DNA of 64,000 bases from Chryseobacterium gleum (GTDB lineage: Bacteria; Bacteroidota; Bacteroidia; Flavobacteriales_D; Crocinitomicaceae). Position 1 is the stretch's first letter, and every line of letters starts with the position of its first letter. The notes below the pieces were generated by a model. That model searched no databases. It had not been told where the DNA came from and was given only the letters and a program-made list of their open reading frames with translations. Made by a program: the position numbers and the translations under genes. The stretch lies in NCBI GenBank assembly GCA_945897565.1, contig CAMDFN010000004.1, forward strand, positions 52,964 through 116,963, written 5' to 3'. Positions 38,054 to 46,773 of the stretch are shown here, one piece after another.

Positions 38054-39361
38054 TTAAAGAAACAAAATCACAAAAAGGATGATCAAGGACAAACTTATGA
38101 TGTTGAGCACAAATCCATAGCGAATCATGTCTTTGATGCGCAAATAACCCGAACCAAAAACAATTGCATTTGGAGGAGTTCCGACCGGCATCATAAATGC
38201 CAGACTAGCACCTAGCGTGAGCGCCATAGCAAGCGGAACCAAAGGCAAACCTGTTTGGTGCGCAAAAATACCTATCACGGGAATAAATAAAGTAACCATC
38301 GCTAAATTGGAGAGTACTTCAGAGATGAAAATAGCAAGTGTAGTGAGGATTGCGATAGCTGTAAGGAGACTCATTCCGTGGAAAGATTCAAAAGTTGTCG
38401 CTAAAAATTGAAGCACACCATTTTTTTCGAGAACCGCCGCCAAGGCCAAGCCGCCACCAAAAAGCAAGAGAATACCCCATGGTAATTTTTCGGTATCAGA
38501 CCAGCGCAGGACTTTTTCTTTGGACGCTTCGCCACTGGGCATTAAAAACATGGCTAAAGCACCTAAAATAGCGGCATTTTCATCGCGATAGTTAAAGCCC
38601 AGATAAGTACAGATAGCTTCTCGGAAAATCCAAAGCCCGGCTACAATGGAGAAAATCCATAAAACTCTTTTCTGAGCTTTGGTCCAGGGCAGGGCCTGAA
38701 AATGAAGGTCGTGGACATCTTTGCGCTCGGCACCCAATAGGTAATTGAAAATCAAAAACATCAGTAGCAACAAAATGATGGCCAAGGGCATACCGATTTT
38801 CATCCAGTCAAAAAAGCTGATTTCAATATTGAAATTTTCAGAGAGGATACTGGCCATTTGCGTGTTGGGCGGCGAGCCAATGAGCGTACCGACACCTCCA
38901 ATATTCGCTGCATAAGCAATCGAAAGCATTAGAAATACACTGAATTTTGAGTTGCGGTGGGCAGGTGGCATAGCCTCTACAACGGCCACTGCCATTGGGA
39001 GCATCATGAGTGCTGTAGCGGTATTGGAAATCCACATGGATATCAGACCAGTACTTAGGATGAAACCCAAAAGGATATTGGATTTTTTATCGCCGACAAC
39101 AGCTATAATTCTTCTGGCAATTTGTTCGTGCACACCCCATTTCTCTAGCGCAAGGGCCATAACAAAACCTCCGAAAAACAAAAAGATGTTGGAATCGCCG
39201 TAGCACTGAGCGAGGTCTTTTGGGGTGAGTAAGCCAAATGGCACCGCCAAAAGCAAGGGCAAGAGAGCGGTGAGGTAAACGGGAATCCATTCAGAAATCC
39301 AGAGTAGAACCATAATGCCTGCCAAAAGCAAGGCAAGTGCAAAACCGTCTAAAACCCACAT
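38054..39361 (-). CDS. DASS/SLC13-family anion symporter
   Basis: 435 residues with about eleven membrane helices. The two ion- and substrate-binding hairpins carry SNTATALMMLPMA (about 109-121) and the later SNLAMVTLFIPV, and the loops LIGSPPNTQMA and MPVGTPPNAIVFGSGYL are the family's substrate tips. Members import di- and tricarboxylates, sulfate or phosphate with sodium. The substrate cannot be told from sequence. It ends just before the acyl-CoA synthetase gene region and is likely co-transcribed with it. Confidence 0.92.
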   Translation of the reverse strand: MWVLDGFALALLLAGIMVLLWISEWIPVYLTALLPLLLAVPFGLLTPKDLAQCYGDSNIFLFFGGFVMALALEKWGVHEQIARRIIAVVGDKKSNILLGFILSTGLISMWISNTATALMMLPMAVAVVEAMPPAHRNSKFSVFLMLSIAYAANIGGVGTLIGSPPNTQMASILSENFNIEISFFDWMKIGMPLAIILLLLMFLIFNYLLGAERKDVHDLHFQALPWTKAQKRVLWIFSIVAGLWIFREAICTYLGFNYRDENAAILGALAMFLMPSGEASKEKVLRWSDTEKLPWGILLLFGGGLALAAVLEKNGVLQFLATTFESFHGMSLLTAIAILTTLAIFISEVLSNLAMVTLFIPVIGIFAHQTGLPLVPLAMALTLGASLAFMMPVGTPPNAIVFGSGYLRIKDMIRYGFVLNIISLSLIILFVILFL

Positions 39362-39374
39362 TGGGTAAGGAGAA

Positions 39375-39635
39375 TTATTTGTTTAAGGCATTGAGCGCCT
39401 CTACAAAATAGATGGCCTTAGCCTCCACTTCTGCGGCAACAGCACGGAAATCAGCCTTGACCTTTGCTTGATTCATTTTGGTCAGCATTTGGTCTTGAAA
39501 TGTAGCAGCTTCATCGATTAAGTTGGCCGAGCGGTCCGCTTTGTCTGGAGCTGTCATTTCAAAAAAGAAGCATTCTTCTACCACATCAAAAACCATTTCA
39601 TTGATGTTTCTTTTGAGGATTCGTTTGTTGGCCAT
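39375..39635 (-). CDS. Small conserved hypothetical protein
   Basis: 86 residues from ATG at 39635, cytoplasmic, mostly helical, with a basic N-terminus (MANKRILKRNINEM) and a central acidic-aromatic EECFFFE. A C-terminal alanine/lysine-rich helix (about 55-82) could form a coiled coil. I recognise no domain. It sits 13 bases upstream of the anion symporter gene and is divergent from the RlmI-like gene. Confidence 0.75.
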   Translation of the reverse strand: MANKRILKRNINEMVFDVVEECFFFEMTAPDKADRSANLIDEAATFQDQMLTKMNQAKVKADFRAVAAEVEAKAIYFVEALNALNK

Positions 39636-39647
39636 AACTCTTAATTT

Positions 39648-39680
39648 TTGACAAATGTACACTTTTTCGGGCTATTTTTG
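39648..39680 (+). promoter_or_regulatory. Promoter of the RlmI-like gene operon, -33 and -7
   Basis: TTG at 39648-39650 and TATTTTTG at 39673-39680 are separated by 22 bases, a very good Bacteroidetes promoter. It ends three bases before the ATG at 39684, so the transcript should be leaderless or nearly so. Confidence 0.65.
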
Positions 39681-39683
39681 TAC

Positions 39684-40871
39684 ATGTCTTATCCCCTACT
39701 GACCATTGCCAAAGGCAAAGAGCACTCCATTGAACGCAAACACCCTTGGGTATTCTCTGGGGCTTTGGCTAGCGACACCACCGAACTTCAAGATGGCGAT
39801 CTCGTTTGCTTAACGACTAAAAAGCAACAAATTCTTGGCATTGGCCATTTTCAGCACGCTACCATCTCTGTTCGCATCCTTAGTTTTGATTACGAAACCA
39901 TAGATGAAGCTTTTTACGAACGCCGCTTATCCAATGCTTACCAACTGCGCTTGCGCATTGGTTTGCTGAGTCCTAACAATAATATCTTCCGCTTGTGCCA
40001 TGGAGAAGGCGATCTGCTTCCAGGGCTCATTATCGATTATTACAATGGCGTGGCTGTCATTCAATGTCATTCGTTTGGCATGTACCGTCAGGTGGAACTC
40101 ATTGCACAAGCACTACAAAAAGTAATTGGCCCAGAACTCAAGGCTATTTATCACAAATCGAGTGACACCCTGCCCAAAAGAGAGGTGGCTATAGAAGGGG
40201 TTGCAGATGGCTATTTATTTGGCGAAGCGGTTGTTCCACATTTAGCGCAAGAAAATGGCGTTCAATATCAAATTGACTGGATCAACGGGCAAAAAACAGG
40301 CTTTTTTATCGACCAACGCGAAAACAGAGCACTGCTCGGTAAATATGCACAAGGCAAAAAAGTACTCAATACCTTTTGCTATTCTGGTGGCTTCAGTTTG
40401 CAAGCCTTAAAAAACGGCGCAACGCTCGTACACTCCTTAGATAGCTCCAAAAAAGCAATCGCACTTACCGACGCCAATGTGGTGCTCAACCAGTTTGAAG
40501 ACAGACACGGCTCTATTGTAGACGACGCCATGGATTACATGAAAAACCTGCCCGAAGACTACGACATCATTGTACTAGACCCCCCGGCATTTGCCAAACA
40601 CCGCGACAAACGACATCAAGCCGTTCAAGGATACAAGCGCCTCAATGCGCATGCCATTCGGCAGATCAAACCCGGCGGACTCATCTTTACTTTTTCTTGC
40701 TCACAAGTGGTAGACACGCTGCTGTTTACCAATACGGTCATTGCAGCCGCCATTGAAGCAGGGCGCTCTTGTCGTATTTTAGATCAACTCCATCAACCTG
40801 CAGACCACCCCATCCAAGCTTTTCATCCGGAGGGTGCCTACCTAAAAGGGCTCGTTATCCAAATCGATTAA
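39684..40871 (+). CDS. Class I rRNA methyltransferase, RlmI-like (PUA domain)
   Basis: 395 residues from ATG at 39684. The upstream TTG at 39648 is part of the promoter. The N-terminal PUA domain (about 1-75) contains RKHPWVFSGAL. The methyltransferase domain has INGQKTGFFIDQRENR, VLNTFCYSGGFSLQALKNGA and the catalytic motif VLDPPAFAKHRDKR, with a Cys in FTFSCSQ. RlmI makes m5C1962 in E. coli 23S rRNA; exact target here is inferred. The MATE gene starts on the next base. Confidence 0.92.
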   Translation: MSYPLLTIAKGKEHSIERKHPWVFSGALASDTTELQDGDLVCLTTKKQQILGIGHFQHATISVRILSFDYETIDEAFYERRLSNAYQLRLRIGLLSPNNNIFRLCHGEGDLLPGLIIDYYNGVAVIQCHSFGMYRQVELIAQALQKVIGPELKAIYHKSSDTLPKREVAIEGVADGYLFGEAVVPHLAQENGVQYQIDWINGQKTGFFIDQRENRALLGKYAQGKKVLNTFCYSGGFSLQALKNGATLVHSLDSSKKAIALTDANVVLNQFEDRHGSIVDDAMDYMKNLPEDYDIIVLDPPAFAKHRDKRHQAVQGYKRLNAHAIRQIKPGGLIFTFSCSQVVDTLLFTNTVIAAAIEAGRSCRILDQLHQPADHPIQAFHPEGAYLKGLVIQID

Positions 40872-42200
40872 ATGCTCGCACTCAATTACAAAACGATTTT
40901 AGGCGTGGCTTTGCCCATGATGGTGACCGGTTTTATTCAATCGATTGTCTTGCTCACCGATGCTTCGCTCATTGCGCGCTATTCAACCGAAGCTTTTGAC
41001 GCAGTTGGCAACGCAGGCCTCATGTATGTCACTTTATTTATGTGTTTGGCGGGCATGGCCGATGGCGCACAGATCATTATCGCCAGAAGAATAGGTCAGC
41101 AAAAACCCGAGCTCATCGGCCAGGTTTTTGGCAGTACCGTCTGGGTTTTGTGCACCTTGGCGCTTGCATTGTTTGGGCTGCTTTATTTTGTCATGCCCAA
41201 TTTAGTGCAAGCTTATTCAGAACAAGGCGAAATAGCTAGGCTGCAAGGCATTTATATCGAACAACGGAGTTTTTCATTGTTCTTTGCCATGATTACGCTT
41301 TCGATACAAGCTTTCTTTTTAGCTGAAGGAAAATCATGGGTTGTACTCGTCACCTCTTTGATGACCGCAAGTTCTAACGCTATTTTGGCCTATGCGCTCA
41401 TTTTTGGATATTTTGGTCTGCCCGAAATGGGTATCAAAGGAGCCGCCTTAGCCTCTACAATTGCCGACGGCATTGGTATGGTGAGCATGCTCTGCTTTTT
41501 GTTCTTTTCCAAGGAACAGAAAAAATATCAACTATTGGCTTATTTTAAGGTAGATTTCTCCTCGATAAAAGAACTTCTTAAAGTAGGGAGCCCTCTTATG
41601 CTACAAGGTTTTTCTGCCCTTGCCACCTGGACGCTCTTCTTCACTTGGCTCGAACAAAAAGGCACTTTTGACCTCACCGTTTCTCAGAATATTCGCTCCA
41701 TTTATTTCTTGGCTTTTGTACCTATTTGGGGTTTCGCCGGCACTACCAAAACCTATATTTCACAATACTTGGGCGCTAAAAAAATGGAGCAGATTCCGCA
41801 GATCCAAAGAAAAATTCAGTTGCTTACCGTGTGTTTTATGCTCGTTACGTTTCATGGCGCACTACTCTATCCTGAAGCCATGATCAGGATGGTCAATCCT
41901 GCAGAAGCGTATGTGGCTAAAAGTGCGGAAATCCTGAAACTCATTGCCATTTCCATTCTTCTATTTGGCTTTATCTCCGTTTATTTTCAGACCATTCATG
42001 GCAGTGGAAATACCCTGCACTCAATGCTCATTGAATTTTTTACGGTAGGTGTTTATAGTATCTTTTGTTATTTATTTATCAAGGTCTGGGCGCTAGATGT
42101 CTATTGGATTTGGACGGTAGAATACATTTATTTTGGCATTTTAGGTTTGGTTTCTATTACCTATCTGCGCAAATATAACTGGCAAAACAAACAAGTATGA
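40872..42200 (+). CDS. MATE-family multidrug/flippase-like transporter
   Basis: 442 residues with twelve membrane helices in two six-helix bundles. MATE features include the N-terminal ALPMMVTGFIQSIVLLTDASLIARY and the second-half repeats near 230-300 (LKVGSPLMLQGFSAL). Members export cationic drugs or metabolites with Na+ or H+. The ATG follows directly on the TAA of the RlmI-like gene and fmt overlaps its end by four bases, so all three are one operon. The substrate is not evident. Confidence 0.92.
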   Translation: MLALNYKTILGVALPMMVTGFIQSIVLLTDASLIARYSTEAFDAVGNAGLMYVTLFMCLAGMADGAQIIIARRIGQQKPELIGQVFGSTVWVLCTLALALFGLLYFVMPNLVQAYSEQGEIARLQGIYIEQRSFSLFFAMITLSIQAFFLAEGKSWVVLVTSLMTASSNAILAYALIFGYFGLPEMGIKGAALASTIADGIGMVSMLCFLFFSKEQKKYQLLAYFKVDFSSIKELLKVGSPLMLQGFSALATWTLFFTWLEQKGTFDLTVSQNIRSIYFLAFVPIWGFAGTTKTYISQYLGAKKMEQIPQIQRKIQLLTVCFMLVTFHGALLYPEAMIRMVNPAEAYVAKSAEILKLIAISILLFGFISVYFQTIHGSGNTLHSMLIEFFTVGVYSIFCYLFIKVWALDVYWIWTVEYIYFGILGLVSITYLRKYNWQNKQV

Positions 42201-43165
42201 GTGCAGCACTTCGCATCGTTTTCATGGGCACACCCTCATTTGCAGCGCGCATTTTAGACGCGCTTCATCAAAGTCAGCACCAAGTTGTGGGTGTAGTTAC
42301 AGTTGCCGATAAACCTGCGGGCAGAGGCCAACTGATGCACCAAAGTGCCGTTAAAACCTATGCACTCGAAAACCACCTTCCCTTATTACAACCAGACAAA
42401 CTCCGCAACGAAGCATTTATTGACGCGCTTGAAAATTGGCAAGCCGATGTATTTGTGGTGGTGGCCTTCAGAATGCTTCCCGATATAGTTTGGAAGCTCC
42501 CTCGCCTCGGTACATTTAACCTGCATGCTTCTTTACTACCGGCCTATCGCGGTGCAGCACCCATTAACTGGGCGCTCATCAATGGCGACACCGAAAGCGG
42601 CGTAAGCACCTTTATGATCAATGAAGAAATTGATGCGGGAAGCATTCTCAAGCAAGCTAAAGTTACACTCACACCCAACATGACCGCTGGTGTTTTACAT
42701 GACCTCCTTCAAGATCTTGGCGCCTCGCTGACCCTTCAGACTTGTGATGAGCTGGCCTTAGGACAAATTGAACCAAAAGCGCAAACACCTTTAGTAGGAA
42801 AGCGCTCACTCGCACCCAAACTTTTTAAAGAAAATACGAAGATAGACTGGTCTTTGACTGCACAAGAAATACACAATCTTGTCCGAGGTTTAGACCCCCA
42901 CCCTGCAGCGTGGTGCCAACTTTGGTCAGCACAAAAGCAAGCGCATGTTCAGTTTAAAATTTTTAGTTCGCAAATCAGCACTATTGCAGCCAATAGAACG
43001 GATGGACCGCAAGCGCACAAAGAAGGTATTTTAATTCCTTGCGGAGCGCAAACCACCTTGCTGGTCAAGGAAATTCAGATGGAAGGCAAAAAGCGCATGG
43101 ATGCGAAAGCTTTTATGGCGGGAAACAACACTGCAGATTTCTTTCTGAATAAGCCCAATTCATAA
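42197..43165 (+). CDS. fmt: Methionyl-tRNA formyltransferase
   Basis: 322 residues. It formylates initiator Met-tRNA using 10-formyl-THF. The N-terminal Rossmann domain begins RIVFMGTPSFAARIL, and the catalytic segment NLHASLLPAYRGAAPINWALINGDTESGV is near 110-138. The second domain contains EIHNLVRGLDPHPAAWC. An ATGA overlap couples it to the MATE gene. Predicted leaderless mRNAs elsewhere in the window make formyl-Met initiation relevant, but that link is only inference. Confidence 0.97.
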   Translation: MSAALRIVFMGTPSFAARILDALHQSQHQVVGVVTVADKPAGRGQLMHQSAVKTYALENHLPLLQPDKLRNEAFIDALENWQADVFVVVAFRMLPDIVWKLPRLGTFNLHASLLPAYRGAAPINWALINGDTESGVSTFMINEEIDAGSILKQAKVTLTPNMTAGVLHDLLQDLGASLTLQTCDELALGQIEPKAQTPLVGKRSLAPKLFKENTKIDWSLTAQEIHNLVRGLDPHPAAWCQLWSAQKQAHVQFKIFSSQISTIAANRTDGPQAHKEGILIPCGAQTTLLVKEIQMEGKKRMDAKAFMAGNNTADFFLNKPNS

Positions 43166-43187
43166 TAAGTTGATTTGCAAATGATTG

Positions 43188-43195
43188 TAAATTTG
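43188..43195 (+). promoter_or_regulatory. -7 box of the type B T9SS cargo gene
   Basis: TAAATTTG is an exact TAnnTTTG match 29 bases before the ATG at 43225. A TTG at 43170-43172 gives 15 bases of spacing, slightly short. Confidence 0.45.
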
Positions 43196-43224
43196 ATTAG
43201 CTTGGTACGAGTTAATTCAATTTT

Positions 43225-45567
43225 ATGAACCGCTTGCTACTTTTTTTCGTGTTCTTTTTATCGTTTCTTGGATTCGCTCAAGAACAGGCCACGCGTACCT
43301 GGGAATTAGTTGCGCCCATTCCTTTTGAGCGCTCCATAGATTCTGCCGAATTAAAGACCACAATTACTTGGATTGAGCGCATTGAAGAGCGCACTTATTT
43401 CTCCAAATTTTTTAGAAGCGAAAGTGGTCAAACCAGACAAGTTTTTAGTTCGGTGCCGGTCCACTATGCCGGCCCAAATGGCCAGTTGTTACCCTATAGC
43501 TTGAGCTTTCGCAAAAATGCAAACTACACCATTTTTGAACAGCAAGAACATCCAATTTTGATATTTAACGACGGAAGCTTTGGTTTGAAATTAGGCCAAA
43601 ACGAGCTGGTTCAAATGGGAAGAAATACACGCATAAATGGTCAGCTCGTTTCAAAAGAAATTGGTCCAATGGGTGAGCACATATTGGTGCAATTTGAAGA
43701 ACAACCCTTTGCTCAGCAATTGGAGGTTGGAAATGGCAAGGTTGGATTTCATTACCGCCTATTTGAACCGTTGGCCATAAATGGCACTGCGCTTTGCATC
43801 GAAGAAGAAATTGATTTGCCAGCAAACTGGACTATTGACACACAAAAAAATAGGCAAGATGACTACCTCTATATTCAAGATGCTAAGGGGGTAAATCGGG
43901 CAATTTTAACGAATATCTTATGCTACGATGCAAACGGGAGCACCTATGCCACATCATTTGAGTTAGAGGGGCAGGTATTGCGGCTTCAAATACCCACCGC
44001 TTGGTTAACAGATCCGCAACGCGTCTTTCCTATTACAATTGATCCACTCCTCGCCGGCATCCCCAGCATATGGAGCAGCGGACAAATGCCCTCATGCTTT
44101 ATGCCCGGATATAATGAAGACAGCATTCAGGTAACTATTCCAGCCGGCATCACGCCCACCGGTGTTTATGTAGACGCCAGCTTTTATGCAAATCCGTTTA
44201 CTTTTAGCACTATGTCGCAGGGTTCAATGTATTTTAGTACCTCTTGCGGCGCATCACAAACGTTTACCGTGACGGGTGCCACTGCAAGTTTGGCTGGAAC
44301 TGCCTACCTTGATAGTTTTAATTTGATGAATCCCTTAGTTTGCTGCCTTCAAAAATCATGTAATCCGATACAATTTTGGGTCAGTATGCACCTTGGCAGA
44401 AATGCCAACGGACCTGGATGCAATACCAATTATATACTTTATGACCCGCTCACAACAAGTTGGCCATTTCGAGTAGTTGTCTATGGGCGTTCGCCAGAAT
44501 CCTATGGCAATGAATGGTACACTTCACAAACGCCCATCTGTTCGAACAAATGTGAGGTTTCGGCCACCGGCTACGCACGATATGGCGTTCCACCTTACAC
44601 TTTTACGCATCCCTGGACCGCCACAGTGGGCACTGCCGGCCAAAATATGGGCTGCAATTCGGGTGCGAGTAACTTTATTTTTACTTTGGACGTGCCAAAT
44701 TGCCCGGTATATTGCGATTCAACTTATACCTCATTAAGCATTCCTCCACCAGTTATTGTCGATGCCTGTGGTACGTATATTACTGGTCTTCAAAATGCGA
44801 ACAAACCACTGATTGCGGCTATAGAACCTCAACTGATTTACGATAGTATTATTTGTAATGGCGAAGCAATTGTCATTGAAAATGAGCCTTGCATTAGCGA
44901 TGGTGTAACCATGTTTGTCGATCTGAATAATACCGGGTTTGGTTCGATCAATACGCTGATTGCAAACAATACGGATAGCACAGTGACCCAAACATATCAA
45001 TTTATGGCAGAGCGTCTTGGCTGTCTTTCAGATACAATTGTTGCAACCATTGATATCATTCCTTTACCTGTTGCCAATATCGCAATGAATCCAAATCCTG
45101 TGGTTGTTGGAAATACGGTGACAATTGTCAATACGTCGGTCAGTTTATCGGGCGCCCCACTTTCCAGTTACTGGATATTTGCAGACTCCATGAGCTATGC
45201 AGCTACTTTAACCAATCAGTTCAATGAGCCCGCAAACATCAATTATTGTTTATATATCACGGATGCATTTGGCTGTGCAGATAGCAGCTGTGTTGTCTTG
45301 ACTGTTATACCTGCAGACATCGAAAACATCAATATCATTACCGCTAATGCAGATGGAATCAATGATACTTTGTATTTTCAATACCTTGACTTCTATCCGC
45401 AGGCGCATCTAGTAGTGCTCAATCGCTGGGGGCAAACAGTATATGAATCTTTGGACTACAAAAATGACTGGACTGGTGCCGAGCTGGTTGAAGGGACCTA
45501 TTTTTATAAGCTCCTTATTCCTGATTTGAACAAAACGCTTCAGAGCTTTTTTGAACTCAAACGCTAA
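43225..45567 (+). CDS. Secreted protein with gliding-motility-associated (type B) C-terminal domain
   Basis: 780 residues. A signal peptide (about 1-19, ending LGFAQ) is followed by an unrecognised N-terminal half. Then a Cys-rich region (about 285-510) includes SprB-like YGVPPYTFTHPWTA. A PKD-like domain (about 615-690) has WIFADSMSYAATLTN. The C-terminal ~85 residues contain ANADGINDTLYF, LVVLNRWGQTVYES, WTG and GTYFYKL, the type B T9SS sorting domain. It is likely a surface or secreted cargo of the T9SS encoded in this window. Its stop abuts the stop of the next gene on the other strand. Confidence 0.88.
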   Translation: MNRLLLFFVFFLSFLGFAQEQATRTWELVAPIPFERSIDSAELKTTITWIERIEERTYFSKFFRSESGQTRQVFSSVPVHYAGPNGQLLPYSLSFRKNANYTIFEQQEHPILIFNDGSFGLKLGQNELVQMGRNTRINGQLVSKEIGPMGEHILVQFEEQPFAQQLEVGNGKVGFHYRLFEPLAINGTALCIEEEIDLPANWTIDTQKNRQDDYLYIQDAKGVNRAILTNILCYDANGSTYATSFELEGQVLRLQIPTAWLTDPQRVFPITIDPLLAGIPSIWSSGQMPSCFMPGYNEDSIQVTIPAGITPTGVYVDASFYANPFTFSTMSQGSMYFSTSCGASQTFTVTGATASLAGTAYLDSFNLMNPLVCCLQKSCNPIQFWVSMHLGRNANGPGCNTNYILYDPLTTSWPFRVVVYGRSPESYGNEWYTSQTPICSNKCEVSATGYARYGVPPYTFTHPWTATVGTAGQNMGCNSGASNFIFTLDVPNCPVYCDSTYTSLSIPPPVIVDACGTYITGLQNANKPLIAAIEPQLIYDSIICNGEAIVIENEPCISDGVTMFVDLNNTGFGSINTLIANNTDSTVTQTYQFMAERLGCLSDTIVATIDIIPLPVANIAMNPNPVVVGNTVTIVNTSVSLSGAPLSSYWIFADSMSYAATLTNQFNEPANINYCLYITDAFGCADSSCVVLTVIPADIENINIITANADGINDTLYFQYLDFYPQAHLVVLNRWGQTVYESLDYKNDWTGAELVEGTYFYKLLIPDLNKTLQSFFELKR

Positions 45568-46746
45568 TTACTGAGGAATATTCAAAGAAATCCCAAAACG
45601 CATTGGGTAAACACCTGCTGTGGTACCTTCTTTGAACATACTGAGGATGGCATAATTAGCAAAAAGCCCAAAATGTCCGTAACCGATACGAACGGTAGCA
45701 TCTAGCATCCAGGTATTGAGATTGAATTTGGCTTTTGTAGTGTTTTCGAACTCATTTCCATTTGCATAAGTACCCGTAAAGCGCTGATGGCTGTACAAGC
45801 GAACGCCACCAATGACGCCTGCATTTACATAGAAAATATTTTTATACGCCTTGTCTTTTCCTGCTGTGAATTCCAAAAGTAAAGGAACTGTCATGTAAGC
45901 TGAATAGAGCGTGTTGCGCTTATAGGCTTGATTGTTGTCGATGAGCGCAAATACGGTGTCTGCTGTGTGTTGAAGCACGTAATTGGAGGTGAGTTCTGTG
46001 GCGCCAAAATTAAAGCCATAACCCGTTGTGAGGCCCAATACATCATTGACTAAATTGAACTTGTGCTGAAAGGTATTGAGGTTAAATAACACACTCTTAG
46101 AAAGGTTGTTTTCCCAATAAGGTGTGGTAGCAAAGGTGGTAGTTGGATCTAGAAAACCATTGGTATTGAGCTGAAAACCTAACTCAAACCCAGCCCAGTG
46201 TCCTTTTGTTGATTTGATAAACTCCTCCTCAAATTCAAAATCGCTATCTATGTCTAAATCGAGGTCAAAAAGGATTTGAAGGCGGTATGAAGCAACAATT
46301 GGCAAACCGTTTTCATCGGAAGCTGGAATCCAAAGTGGCATATTGCGAACGATCTCAAGTGCTGCGCTATCTAGCAGGGCATCATAACCCATCTCAATAA
46401 GTGGATTGACCACCTTTCCATCAGTTGCAATTTCGAAAGCAACGTAAACAGACTCTCCCCACGGAAAAGTCTCGTTGGTATCGGCATAAATAAAGCTTTC
46501 TACAGCTTCTTTAATGTAAAGGTCTAGAGAATCTTGCCCCCCAGGAAACTGTGGTAAATTGCGGTCTTCGATAGTTGTCAAGTCCGTAAACTGGGTAACC
46601 TCGATAGGCGGGGCCTCTACCTCTATGACTTGAGTACTTATGTGAAGACTCGTATCTATTTTTTCAACTAATTGCGGTTTTTCTAAAACTTGGGCGTTTG
46701 CCACAAAACATAATAAAATAGCAACTGAGGCGAATATCTTTTTCAT
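45568..46746 (-). CDS. TonB C-terminal domain fused to a predicted outer-membrane beta-barrel
   Basis: 392 residues. A signal peptide (about 1-19, ending VANAQ) replaces the usual TonB membrane anchor. A TonB_C-like domain (about 65-172) has LPQFPGGQDSLDLYI, GKVVNPLIEMGYDALLDSAALEIVRNMPLW and SYRLQILFDL, matching Bacteroidetes energy transducers. After an acidic linker (DLDLDIDSDFEFEEEF) a region of about 200 residues shows alternating beta strands and ends in FGISLNIPQ, like OMP_b-brl/PorT-type barrels. The gene is 27 bases downstream of a TPP-riboswitch-controlled TonB receptor, so it is probably in that operon. The domain pair is unusual; function is unknown. Confidence 0.82.
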   Translation of the reverse strand: MKKIFASVAILLCFVANAQVLEKPQLVEKIDTSLHISTQVIEVEAPPIEVTQFTDLTTIEDRNLPQFPGGQDSLDLYIKEAVESFIYADTNETFPWGESVYVAFEIATDGKVVNPLIEMGYDALLDSAALEIVRNMPLWIPASDENGLPIVASYRLQILFDLDLDIDSDFEFEEEFIKSTKGHWAGFELGFQLNTNGFLDPTTTFATTPYWENNLSKSVLFNLNTFQHKFNLVNDVLGLTTGYGFNFGATELTSNYVLQHTADTVFALIDNNQAYKRNTLYSAYMTVPLLLEFTAGKDKAYKNIFYVNAGVIGGVRLYSHQRFTGTYANGNEFENTTKAKFNLNTWMLDATVRIGYGHFGLFANYAILSMFKEGTTAGVYPMRFGISLNIPQ

Positions 46747-46773
46747 GTGGAGAATTTCTCCAAATATAAAGAA

